64,000 bases of DNA from Caulobacter sp. BP25 (GTDB taxonomy: Bacteria; Pseudomonadota; Alphaproteobacteria; Caulobacterales; Caulobacteraceae). Position 1 is the stretch's first letter; each line of letters begins with the position of its first letter. Below are positions 19,209 to 27,233 of this stretch, piece after piece. Location of the stretch: NCBI RefSeq assembly GCF_002737755.1, contig NZ_PEGH01000017.1:124001-188000 (forward strand), written 5' to 3'. The position numbers and the translations under genes were made by a program. A model generated the notes under the pieces. It ran no database searches. It worked only from the letters and a program-made list of their open reading frames with translations, and was not told the DNA's origin.

Positions 19209-20531
19209 CTAGTCGACCCAGTCCCGCTCGAGCCGGCGCGAGGCCAGGAAGAACAGCGCCGCTGCCAGCAGGTAGAAGCCCATGCCCGTATAAATGGCCC
19301 AGCGCAGGGACTCCGCGCCGAACACGGGCTTCAGAAGGTCCGAGACCTTGCCGAAATAGTAGAGACCCACGGCGATGCCGAGCAGGTTGTTGATCAGCAG
19401 GAAGAGCGCCGAGGCGGTCGTGCGCATCGGGGCCGGCGCCAGGTGCTGAACGGCCGCGGTGATGGGCCCTAGCCAGGCCAGGTTCAGACCCGTGGGGACC
19501 AGGAAGATGACGAAAGCGACGGCCAGCGCCGCCTGACCGCCCAGATCACCCACCAGCGCGCCGCTGTTCATCGCCAGCAGGAAGCAGGGCACCGAGATCA
19601 GGAACGCCACGGCCGGCGTCAGCGGATAGCCGGCCTTGGACTTGGCGCCCAGCTTGTCGGCCATGACGCCCCCCAGCCAGATGCCGACCACGCCGCCCAG
19701 GAAGGCGATGCCCGAATAGTACCAGGCGGTCTGCGACAGGGTCAGGCCGAGACTGCGCATGAAGAACGACGGCAGCCAGGCCGCGACGCCGTAGCCGCAG
19801 ACCGACGAGGACGCCGCGCCCAGGGATAGCAGCCAGAAGCTGGGCTTGGCCGCCAGCAGGCGAGTCACCTGGCCGAGCGGCGCAGCGGGAGCGGGGATGG
19901 GCGGGGGCTCGCCTGGCGCGCGGTCGGCGCCGCCGCGCGGGGGATCGCGCACGACGAGGCGGAACACGGGCGCCAGCAATACGCCCAGCAGGCCCACGAC
20001 GATGAAGGCCGTCCGCCAGCCGTAGTGAACCGCCAGCAGGCCGCCCACCAGGGTGCCGGCTGCGGTGCCTAGCGGGATGCCAAACGCGTAGGCGGCCAGA
20101 GCGCGCGCGCGTTGGTGCTTGGGGAAATAGTCCGCGATCAGCGAATAGGCCGGGGCCACTCCACCCGCCTCGCCGATGCCCACGCCCATCCGGGCCAGGA
20201 ACAGTTGGCCGAAGCTTCCGACCACGCCACAAAGAGCGGTGAAGCCGCTCCACAGGGTCAGGGCGCCGGTCATGATCCAGACGCGGCTGAAGCGATCGGC
20301 CAGCCACGCGATCGGAATGGCCAGGGTCGTGTAGAGCAGCGCGAAGGCCAGGCCGCCCATCAGGCCGAACTGAGCGTCGGTCAGGCCAAACTCGTCCTTG
20401 ATCGGCTTGGCCAGGATGCCGAGAATCTGCCGGTCCAGGAAGTTGAACGTATAGGCCAGCACCAGCATGGCCAGGACGACGTAGCGATAGCCCGACGCCT
20501 TTTCCCGCGCCTTCGTCTGGTCTCCGCTCAT
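19209..20531 (-). CDS. Spinster-like MFS transporter
   Basis: The 440-residue protein has 12 predicted helices. NFLDRQILGILAKPIKDEFGLTDAQFG in helix 1 and WLADRFSRVW in the loop between helices 2 and 3 are typical of the spinster-like MFS branch common in Caulobacter and sphingomonads. The central loop is Pro-rich. It follows the TonB-dependent receptor gene, separated by a terminator, so it could move the receptor's substrate across the inner membrane. The substrate is unknown. Confidence 0.85.
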   Translation of the reverse strand: MSGDQTKAREKASGYRYVVLAMLVLAYTFNFLDRQILGILAKPIKDEFGLTDAQFGLMGGLAFALLYTTLAIPIAWLADRFSRVWIMTGALTLWSGFTALCGVVGSFGQLFLARMGVGIGEAGGVAPAYSLIADYFPKHQRARALAAYAFGIPLGTAAGTLVGGLLAVHYGWRTAFIVVGLLGVLLAPVFRLVVRDPPRGGADRAPGEPPPIPAPAAPLGQVTRLLAAKPSFWLLSLGAASSSVCGYGVAAWLPSFFMRSLGLTLSQTAWYYSGIAFLGGVVGIWLGGVMADKLGAKSKAGYPLTPAVAFLISVPCFLLAMNSGALVGDLGGQAALAVAFVIFLVPTGLNLAWLGPITAAVQHLAPAPMRTTASALFLLINNLLGIAVGLYYFGKVSDLLKPVFGAESLRWAIYTGMGFYLLAAALFFLASRRLERDWVD

Positions 20532-20561
20532 TACCGTTTCCCGCCTGCGCTACTGTCGCCA

Positions 20562-20599
20562 TAAAAATCGGACGGGGCCTGTTGCAGCAGGCCCCGTCC
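20562..20599 (-). terminator. Strong terminator of the TonB-dependent receptor gene
   Basis: Twelve-base perfect arms (GGACGGGGCCTG/CAGGCCCCGTCC) are followed on the minus strand by GATTTTTA. It separates the receptor gene from the MFS gene. Confidence 0.88.
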
Positions 20600-20614
20600 C
20601 GGCTTCCGCCTAGA

Positions 20615-22855
20615 TCAGAACGCGACTTCGATCGAGCCCGCGATGGTGCGCGGCGGTCCGTAGAAGCCGATCACCGAGTTGTTGTAGGTGGCCCCGGCGA
20701 AGTTGTATCCGCCGGTGCGATAGCGCTCGTCGGTCAGGTTCTTGCCGGTCAGGGCCAGCTTGTAGCGCCCGCCCGGCGCGGTCCAGATCGCCGTCAAGTC
20801 GACCAGGGTGAAGGCCTTCTGGTCGAGGGCCGGCAGCGGCTGCTCGAACTGCTGGTACTTGTCGCGATAGCTGACCATGGGCGTGATCGCGATATCCCCG
20901 CCCGCCAGCTCGCCACGCCAGGTCAGGCTGACATTGCCGGTCCACTTCGGGGTGTTCTGGAAGCCGTAGAGGTCGGCGACGTTGATCACCTGGCCCGTCG
21001 CCAGGGTGGTCGACGGGTTCAGCGGATTGGGCGCGCCGGCCGGCACGAAGCGGCTGAAGGTGTCGTACTTGGCGTGGATGTAGCCCAGGGCGACATTGGC
21101 CGTGAGGCTCGGGGCCAGCTTGGCGCTCACCTCGAACTCGCCGCCGTACAGGGTCGAGGCGCCGGCGTTGTCGACCGAGCTGGCGATGCCCGACGGCACC
21201 ACGACCTGGGTCGTGACCTGCTGGTCGGTGTACTTGGACAGGAAGATCGCCGACGAGAACGACACCCGGCGCTCCAGCGCGAAGCCCTTCAGGCCCGCCT
21301 CATAGGTTTTCACGACCTCGGGCTTGTAGCCGTTGACGGTCTGCGGGGTGATGAAGGCATCGCCGCGCATGTCCCAGCCGCCCGACTTGTAGCCCTTGGA
21401 AAACGATGCGTAGGTCGTCAGGTCGTCGCTCAGTTCGTACGAAACCGAGACACGCGGGGTGAACTGCTCGAAGGTCTTTTCGGCGCTGTAGTTGGTGCGC
21501 GTCTGCAGGATCGCGCGCGGGGTCCCGCCCTGGTAGGGCGAGCGCGTCGCGCCCAGATAGAACAGGCGGAAGACGTTGGCGCGCTTGGCGTCGCGGGTGG
21601 CGCGGGCCCCCAGCGAGACCTTCAGGCGGTCGGTCAGGTTGGCGCTGAAGTCGAAGAAGGCCGCGAAGCTCTGGGTGCTGACCTTGCCGCCATTGGCGAT
21701 CGAGACGCCCAGGTTGCCAGCGATCGTGTCGAACTCGCCCGAGGCCTGACTGTTCATGTAGTAGAGGCCGAACACGCCCTGGACGTTCTCGTCGGCGTAG
21801 ACCGCCTGCAGCTCCTGCGAGAACGAGCGGTCGTCATAGGTCGCGGGAATGTCGAGCGTCGGAGCCGGCGTGCCGTCGAAGTCGATCAGGGTGTCGGTGT
21901 GACCGCGACGGTTGGCGGTGATCGACTTCAGCGTGACCTTGTCGGTGACGTTCCACTGGCCGGTCAGCGACAGGCCCTTGGTCATCACGTGGTTCTTGTC
22001 GCCCAGGCCGGCTTGCGTGTCATAGACGTCCAGGACCTGGTAGCCGCCGGTCAGGGCCGGCAGTTCGCGGTGGCCGTGGCGAGGGTTAGAATCGTCCGTG
22101 ACGTGGTCGTAAGCCAGGCGGAAGAACAGGTCCTCTGTCGGCTGGTACTCGGCGCTGAGGCGATAGGCCTGGACGTCCTTGTCGTAGTGCTCGGCGCCGG
22201 TGGTCAGGTTCTTGCCATAGCCATCGCGCTTGTAGAGGGCGTAGGAGCCCCCCACCGACAGGCCACCGCCGATCGGCGTCTGGCCCGAGACCAGCAGGTC
22301 AGTCTGGTTGTAGCTGCCGTAGGTAGCCCGCACCTTGGCGCCGACTTCGTCGCCCAGGCGCTTGGTCACGTACTTGATCGCGCCGCCAATGGTGTTGCGG
22401 CCGTACAGCGTGCCCTGCGGGCCGCGTAGCACCTCGATACGCTCGATGTCGAAGATGTCGAGCACCGCGCCCTGCGGGCGGTAGATGTAGACGTCGTCGA
22501 CATAAAGGCCAACGCCGGGCTCATAGCCCCACAGCGGATCCTGCTGGCCCACGCCGCGGATGTAGCTGATCAGGGTTGAGTTCGAGCCGCGCGCGGTTTG
22601 AACGGTGATGTTCGGGGTGGTCTGCTGCAGGACGGTGATGTCGGTCCCGCCGGAACGCTCCAGCCTGTCGGCCGAGAAGGCCGAGACGGCGACCGGCACG
22701 TCCTTGAGGTTTTCCTCACGCCGACGGGCGGTGACGACCACCTGCTCGACGCCGACGCTGTCAGCGGCGGCCGGAGCCTGTTGCGCTGAAGCCGAGCCCG
22801 CGACCGTGGTCCACGCCGCGCCGGCCAGCAATGCGGCCTTCCACATCGAAGTCAT
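20615..22855 (-). CDS. TonB-dependent outer-membrane receptor
   Basis: The start at 22855 follows a GAGGGAGGG ribosome site and gives 746 residues with a signal peptide (MTSMWKAALLAGAAW, cut after SASA). A TonB-box-like VEQVVVTARRREENLKDVP comes next. The plug domain contains IRGVGQQDPLWGYEPGVGLYVDDVY and IERIEVLRGPQGTLYGRNTIGG. The 22-strand barrel ends in a terminal Phe. The class imports siderophores, vitamin B12, sugars or hydrophobic compounds by TonB energy. It lies downstream of a TetR gene with a perfect palindrome between them. The ligand is unknown. Confidence 0.94.
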   Translation of the reverse strand: MTSMWKAALLAGAAWTTVAGSASAQQAPAAADSVGVEQVVVTARRREENLKDVPVAVSAFSADRLERSGGTDITVLQQTTPNITVQTARGSNSTLISYIRGVGQQDPLWGYEPGVGLYVDDVYIYRPQGAVLDIFDIERIEVLRGPQGTLYGRNTIGGAIKYVTKRLGDEVGAKVRATYGSYNQTDLLVSGQTPIGGGLSVGGSYALYKRDGYGKNLTTGAEHYDKDVQAYRLSAEYQPTEDLFFRLAYDHVTDDSNPRHGHRELPALTGGYQVLDVYDTQAGLGDKNHVMTKGLSLTGQWNVTDKVTLKSITANRRGHTDTLIDFDGTPAPTLDIPATYDDRSFSQELQAVYADENVQGVFGLYYMNSQASGEFDTIAGNLGVSIANGGKVSTQSFAAFFDFSANLTDRLKVSLGARATRDAKRANVFRLFYLGATRSPYQGGTPRAILQTRTNYSAEKTFEQFTPRVSVSYELSDDLTTYASFSKGYKSGGWDMRGDAFITPQTVNGYKPEVVKTYEAGLKGFALERRVSFSSAIFLSKYTDQQVTTQVVVPSGIASSVDNAGASTLYGGEFEVSAKLAPSLTANVALGYIHAKYDTFSRFVPAGAPNPLNPSTTLATGQVINVADLYGFQNTPKWTGNVSLTWRGELAGGDIAITPMVSYRDKYQQFEQPLPALDQKAFTLVDLTAIWTAPGGRYKLALTGKNLTDERYRTGGYNFAGATYNNSVIGFYGPPRTIAGSIEVAF

Positions 22856-22985
22856 GGGTTTCCCTCCCTCGTTTCCGCCCGTCCCGGTCGGTCCGTCTTC
22901 GCGGACGCGCGCTCGGGAGCTTCGCCAATTCATCGAACAGCGAATTGCGAACACCATCACCCGAACCGGCGCGGCGCGCCAGTCC

Positions 22986-23009
22986 ATTTTTCATCAGGTG
23001 ATGAAAAAT
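22986..23009. promoter_or_regulatory. 24-base palindrome between tetR and the TonB receptor gene
   Basis: Perfect 11-base arms ATTTTTCATCA and TGATGAAAAAT flank GG. The AT-rich, symmetric site is typical of a TetR-family operator and lies about 130 bases upstream of the receptor start. On the minus strand it could also terminate tetR, since the second arm carries a T-run. Confidence 0.65.
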
Positions 23010-23037
23010 GCGTCGAGTACGGAAGATCGGGAAAACG

Positions 23038-23748
23038 TCAGGCCCTGCCCGCCTTGGCGATCACCGCCTCGAAGCCGGCGGCGCAGTACGAGAACAGCCG
23101 CGCTCGCACGGCCTCCAGGTCGCTGGAATGGCACTCGCCTTCCGACAGCGAGTCGATCCGTCCGGTCTCGGAAAGCGCCAGCATCATCGAGCCGGTCAGG
23201 AACTGGTAGCACCAGTAGAGATCGCGATACTCGGCCTCGGGGCGGACGGTCTTCAGCGTCTCGACCAAGCGGTGGACAACGGGATCGAAGAACCGCGCCA
23301 TGGTCTCGCCACCCCAGGCCGGCGTGTTGTTCACCTGGGCCACCAGGGCGAAATAGCTCTTCCACCCCGGGCCGCCGTCCTGCGAGATGCGCAGCAACGG
23401 GTCGATGAAGGCCTCGATAACGCCCTCGACGGTCATCGCGCCGCCATGGTCTCTCAGATAGGCGTCCATCGAGGCTTCACGGGCCTGGTTCAGGATCTCG
23501 GCCCGACGCAGGAACACCGCGTCGAACAGCTCGCGCTTGGCGCCGAAATAGTAGTGGATCAGCGCCGTATCGACGCCCGCCTCGGCGGCGACCTGGCGGG
23601 TGGTCACGCCATAGAAGCCGTGGCGCGCGAACAGACCTTCGGCCGCGTCCAGGATCGTCTCCTTCAGGTCCAGGCCCTTGGCCTTGGACGGACGGCCCCG
23701 CCCGCCGGGGCGGGCGCCAGGACGGGAAGAGGTCTTGGCTGCGGTCAT
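23038..23748 (-). CDS. TetR/AcrR-family regulator
   Basis: The ATG at 23748 gives 236 residues; a longer frame from 23793 exists. A basic, Gly/Pro-rich N-terminal tail precedes the helix-turn-helix ILDAAEGLFARHGFYGVTTRQVAAEAGVDTALIHYYFGAKRELFDAVF, which is a clear TetR DNA-binding domain. The C-terminal ligand domain is unassigned. Lying just upstream of the receptor gene on the same strand, with a palindrome between, it probably controls that receptor and itself. The ligand is unknown. Confidence 0.88.
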   Translation of the reverse strand: MTAAKTSSRPGARPGGRGRPSKAKGLDLKETILDAAEGLFARHGFYGVTTRQVAAEAGVDTALIHYYFGAKRELFDAVFLRRAEILNQAREASMDAYLRDHGGAMTVEGVIEAFIDPLLRISQDGGPGWKSYFALVAQVNNTPAWGGETMARFFDPVVHRLVETLKTVRPEAEYRDLYWCYQFLTGSMMLALSETGRIDSLSEGECHSSDLEAVRARLFSYCAAGFEAVIAKAGRA

Positions 23749-23824
23749 GAGCAGGGCCCGCCTTGGTTGCGCTTTGTCCTCGGATAGGCGCAACCCGGCG
23801 GGCCTGGCAAGGACCGCCGTTCTC

Positions 23825-25288
23825 TCAGGCTTGGACGAAGACGCCGTGGAAGGTGACCGGCAAGGCCACAGGCGCGCGCCAGGCGGCGATCGGACCTTGC
23901 TCGATGCGGCGAGCGTCGAACACGTGCAGCTCAGTGGCCTTGGTGTCCAGATTGAGCGTCGTGCCCACGATCCAGCCGTCCAGCTCCTGGCTGGAGCCAG
24001 GACGCGGGACGAACATCATCTCTTCCACCAGATGGCGCGGGCCAAAGTTGAACACCGCGTCGCGATCACGCTTCCAGTCGCGCACGGCCACGCCTTGCAG
24101 CAACGGACGATCGAGCTTCTGGTTGGTCAGGTGGACCGAATAGCGGCGCGCCTCGCCGGCGAAGCGCGGGTCCGAGCGAGGGAACTCCGCGGTGATCGCC
24201 TCCTTGGCGAACTCGGCGCGGCCGTTGGCGCGCAGGGTGATCAAGGCCCGGCGCGGCGGGGCGGCGGGCAACACCTGGCCCCGCAGGATCGCCTGGCCGT
24301 CGGCGCCCATGCCGGAGGGGTCCTCGTCGACGCAGGCGTCGAAGCGGATTGTCCCGTCCGCGTCTTCCCAGGCGTCGCCGAGATGGAAGAAGAAGAACGG
24401 CGGCAGCTCGAAGATTCGGCGCTTGGACAGGTCGTCCTTGTCGATCACCAGCACCTGGGTTCCCAGCTCCGGCTTCCAGGCCATGGAGCGGGCGATCGGC
24501 ATCTTGAAGCCCTCGACTACCCACGGCTGCAGCAGGATCACCAGATGCCGCGCCGTCGCGGTGAAGTCGTGCATGTAGCTGGCGCGCGGCAGCGAGATCA
24601 CCTCGGCCTTCTGCAAGGCGCCGTCGACGGCGAGCTTCCAGACGACAGCCTGACGGCCCGACAGGCCGAGGTTCCAGATCGTCCCGTCCGGCTGGACGCG
24701 CGGGTGGGCCAGGAACGGCATGCCCTTCAGGTCCGGCCGCAGGGTCTTGAAGCCCCGCGTCTCCAGGCTCGCGGGATCCAGGACGGTCGGCGAGCCGCCC
24801 TCCCATAGCGCCCACAGCTCACCGCCGGCCATGATCACCGAGGTGTTGGCCGCGTTGGCGTCATCGGGCCCGGTGAGCACCGCGCCGGGACCGGCCGCCG
24901 TCCCGAAGCCGGGCGTGATCACCGCGTTGGCGGCGGCGTCCTTGCGACGCTTGACGGTGTCGACGAAGCGAGCGGCCATGCGCGCCTGACCATCGGCGAT
25001 CTGGAACTTGCGGACCATGCCGTCGCCGTCGAACCAGTGGCCGACCGAGCCGCCGGGCCGGCGGAACTTGGCCGGGCCGTTGCGGAACAGCGTCCCCTGA
25101 AGCTCGGCCGGCGCGCGGCCATGCAGCCGGGTCATGGCGGTCGGGGCGAGATCGCTCTCGACGTCGGCCAGGCCCAGGGTCCAGTCCCCGGCCTTGGCGT
25201 TGGCGGCGGCGGCCCAGACCGCCTCGGGGGTCAGCAGGGCGGCCCCGCCCATCAGGGCCGCGCCGCGCAGGATGTCGCGTCGGTTCAT
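23825..25288 (-). CDS. Carotenoid-cleavage-oxygenase family protein with Tat-type signal
   Basis: The ATG at 25288 gives 487 residues. The N-terminus MNRRDILRGAALMGGAALL has a twin-arginine-like motif, suggesting folded export. The family signature FRNGPAKF then HWFDGDGMV is clear. Four candidate iron-ligand histidines occur at LAHPRV, YMHDFT, FFFHLGDAWED and the C-terminal FHGVFV. The non-heme iron enzymes cut C=C bonds of carotenoids, apocarotenoids or stilbenes such as lignostilbene. The gene ends a minus-strand run with DUF2141 (11-base gap) and DUF2306. The substrate is unknown. Confidence 0.9.
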   Translation of the reverse strand: MNRRDILRGAALMGGAALLTPEAVWAAAANAKAGDWTLGLADVESDLAPTAMTRLHGRAPAELQGTLFRNGPAKFRRPGGSVGHWFDGDGMVRKFQIADGQARMAARFVDTVKRRKDAAANAVITPGFGTAAGPGAVLTGPDDANAANTSVIMAGGELWALWEGGSPTVLDPASLETRGFKTLRPDLKGMPFLAHPRVQPDGTIWNLGLSGRQAVVWKLAVDGALQKAEVISLPRASYMHDFTATARHLVILLQPWVVEGFKMPIARSMAWKPELGTQVLVIDKDDLSKRRIFELPPFFFFHLGDAWEDADGTIRFDACVDEDPSGMGADGQAILRGQVLPAAPPRRALITLRANGRAEFAKEAITAEFPRSDPRFAGEARRYSVHLTNQKLDRPLLQGVAVRDWKRDRDAVFNFGPRHLVEEMMFVPRPGSSQELDGWIVGTTLNLDTKATELHVFDARRIEQGPIAAWRAPVALPVTFHGVFVQA

Positions 25289-25299
25289 GGTCCCCTCCC

Positions 25300-25740
25300 C
25301 TACTTCAGGTGCAGCGCTTGGGCGTTGGCGCCGGCCTTCACCAGGAAAGCGGCTTCGTCGAAGGTCGGCGGGCCCATGGCGCCCATGGCGTCGCGCGAGA
25401 AGCCGTAGGGCTCGGTCGGCAGGCCGAAGGGGTTCTTGCTCATCTTGCCGTCGCCGTCGATGTCCTGGAACACGCGGACAGCATAGGTCCCGGTCGGCAG
25501 CGCCGGGATCTTGGCGCTGGGTTCGGCGTCCGAGGCCGAGGCCACGGCGACCCGCACGGCCTTGCCGGCGGCCCACCCCTGGGCGCTGTCATAGACGGCG
25601 ATCATCACGTTGCCGGACTTGGTCGCGAGACCGGGGAAGGAGAGGGTCAGGTCGCCGAGCGCCTCTTGGGCGCGAGCGGCCGGGGCGATGGCCAAGGCGG
25701 CGAAGGCGAGGCCGGCCAGCAGGGTCTTGGAGAGGGTCAT
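25300..25740 (-). CDS. DUF2141 exported protein
   Basis: The 146-residue protein has a signal peptide (MTLSKTLLAGLAFAALAIAPAARA). DUF2141 features are seen: GNVMIAVYDSAQGW, a beta-rich body with LPTGTYAVRVFQDIDGDGKMSKNPFGLPTEPYGFS. The fold is probably an immunoglobulin-like beta sandwich in the periplasm. The function is unknown. It lies 11 bases before the carotenoid-oxygenase-family gene, implying co-expression and shared location. Confidence 0.88.
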   Translation of the reverse strand: MTLSKTLLAGLAFAALAIAPAARAQEALGDLTLSFPGLATKSGNVMIAVYDSAQGWAAGKAVRVAVASASDAEPSAKIPALPTGTYAVRVFQDIDGDGKMSKNPFGLPTEPYGFSRDAMGAMGPPTFDEAAFLVKAGANAQALHLK

Positions 25741-25782
25741 GTCGAGGCTCCTTGTTGCGATGTGTCGTGGGAAAGGACCGGC

Positions 25783-26343
25783 TCAGCCCAGGAACAGGGC
25801 CCAGAGCAGGCGGCCTGGGATGAAGGCGAACAGGCCGGCCAGCAGCAGGCCGCCGACGAACATGCCGGTCATGGCCTTGCGATGCGTCGCGACCTTGCCG
25901 CGCTTGATCGCGTAGACCGCGCCAGGCAGGCCGACGATCGTCCAGCCGGACAGCAGGTGGATGAAGCTGAAGTGGCCGTGGTTCAGTTGGCGGATGAACA
26001 GCGAGCTGACCGCGGTGACGCCCATGGCGATCACCCAGGTCCAGCCCAGCGTCTTGTGCAGGCCGGTTCCCTTCGCGCGCATCATCAGGGCGACGCCGAT
26101 CAGCAGGGCCGTCACGGCGGCGGTCAGATGGATCTTGATCGCCAGCGGCTGGGCCGCCAGCAGGGCCAGGTCGGGCGCGTGGGGACGCACGCCGCGCTCG
26201 ATCAGGAAGGCGCCCATGCCCGTGAACATGTTCGGCGCCGCCACGACAACCACCAGGATCGCCAGAGCCACGCCGAGGATCGCATTCCTCAGGCCGTCGT
26301 CGCCCAGCACGAGGCGACCGATTGACTTGGCCTTCGCATCCAT
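25783..26343 (-). CDS. DUF2306 membrane protein
   Basis: The 186-residue protein has about five transmembrane helices. Conserved polar features inside the membrane include the helix IKIHLTAAVTALLIG, GLHKTLGWTWVIAMG, IRQLNHGHFSFIHLLSGWTIVGLPGAVY and THRKAMTGMFVGG. The repeated His residues suggest heme or metal binding, but this is inference. It heads the minus-strand run DUF2306-DUF2141-oxygenase and is divergent from the LytTR regulator. Confidence 0.83.
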   Translation of the reverse strand: MDAKAKSIGRLVLGDDGLRNAILGVALAILVVVVAAPNMFTGMGAFLIERGVRPHAPDLALLAAQPLAIKIHLTAAVTALLIGVALMMRAKGTGLHKTLGWTWVIAMGVTAVSSLFIRQLNHGHFSFIHLLSGWTIVGLPGAVYAIKRGKVATHRKAMTGMFVGGLLLAGLFAFIPGRLLWALFLG

Positions 26344-26417
26344 CTTCCTTCACTCCCGGTTCGAGCGGGGCGACCGATCGCCTCGCCGTCGACGTCGGTG
26401 TTGGAGTGGGCGGCCTC

Positions 26418-27233
26418 GTGTCTCAATCGTCTTTGCGCCAATCGCCGCCCTCGCTTCGTGAGCGGCTGGGCGACGCCATTCACGCTTCGCGAACGGCGCT
26501 GTTCGGACCCGAGGCGGCGCGGGGCTATCTGGTGTCGGGCGGGGCCGGCGTGTTCCTGGCGCTGATCGGCGCGCTGGGCTCGCACCACGTGCCCATGGTG
26601 ACGCGCCTGGCCTACTGGGTCGGCCTGTGCCTGGCCGGCGCGGTCGTCGGCACGGGCGTCACCCAGCTGATCGGCCGCGAGGGTCGCGCCGACAATCATC
26701 CGTGGCTCTATGGCGTGGCGACCGTCGTCCTCATCACCCTGCCGTTCACGGGTGTGGTCTGGTTCGTCAGCGAGGCGCTGTTCAATCGAGGCCTGAGGCT
26801 GGAGGTCCTGCCCCGCTATCTGTTGCCGGTCTTCATCGTGACAGCGGCCATGACCGCCCTGAACTTCCTGGTCCAGCGCCGCCCAATCGAGACCCACGCC
26901 GCCCCGACCGGCGCCCCCGCGCCGCGCTTTCTTGACCGCTTGCCGCCCAAGCTTCGCGGCGGCGAGCTGCACGCCGTCGAGGCCGAGGATCACTATCTGC
27001 GCCTGCACACCTCGCGGGGCCAGGACCTGATCCTGATGAGGCTGTCCGACGCCATCGCCGAGCTGGAAGGCATCGAGGGCGCCCAGACCCACCGTTCGTG
27101 GTGGGTGGCCAAGGCAGCGGTCCAGAACACCCGGCGCGGCGACGGCCGGGCGGTCCTTACCCTGAAAGGCGACGTCGAGGCGCCGGTCAGCCGCGCCTAC
27201 GCCAAGGCGCTGAGGGAAGCGGGCTGGTTCTGA
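26418..27233 (+). CDS. Membrane-anchored LytTR-domain regulator
   Basis: A GTG at 26418 is preferred because it does not overlap the divergent DUF2306 gene; the frame is open from 26322. The 271-residue protein has about four transmembrane helices in residues 35-150, a Pro-rich linker, then a LytTR DNA-binding domain with HAVEAEDHYLRLHTSRGQDLILMRLSDAI and THRSWWVAKAAV. Membrane LytTR proteins act as one-component regulators. The 74-base divergent promoter region links it to the DUF2306-DUF2141-oxygenase run, its most likely target. Confidence 0.85.
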   Translation: MSQSSLRQSPPSLRERLGDAIHASRTALFGPEAARGYLVSGGAGVFLALIGALGSHHVPMVTRLAYWVGLCLAGAVVGTGVTQLIGREGRADNHPWLYGVATVVLITLPFTGVVWFVSEALFNRGLRLEVLPRYLLPVFIVTAAMTALNFLVQRRPIETHAAPTGAPAPRFLDRLPPKLRGGELHAVEAEDHYLRLHTSRGQDLILMRLSDAIAELEGIEGAQTHRSWWVAKAAVQNTRRGDGRAVLTLKGDVEAPVSRAYAKALREAGWF

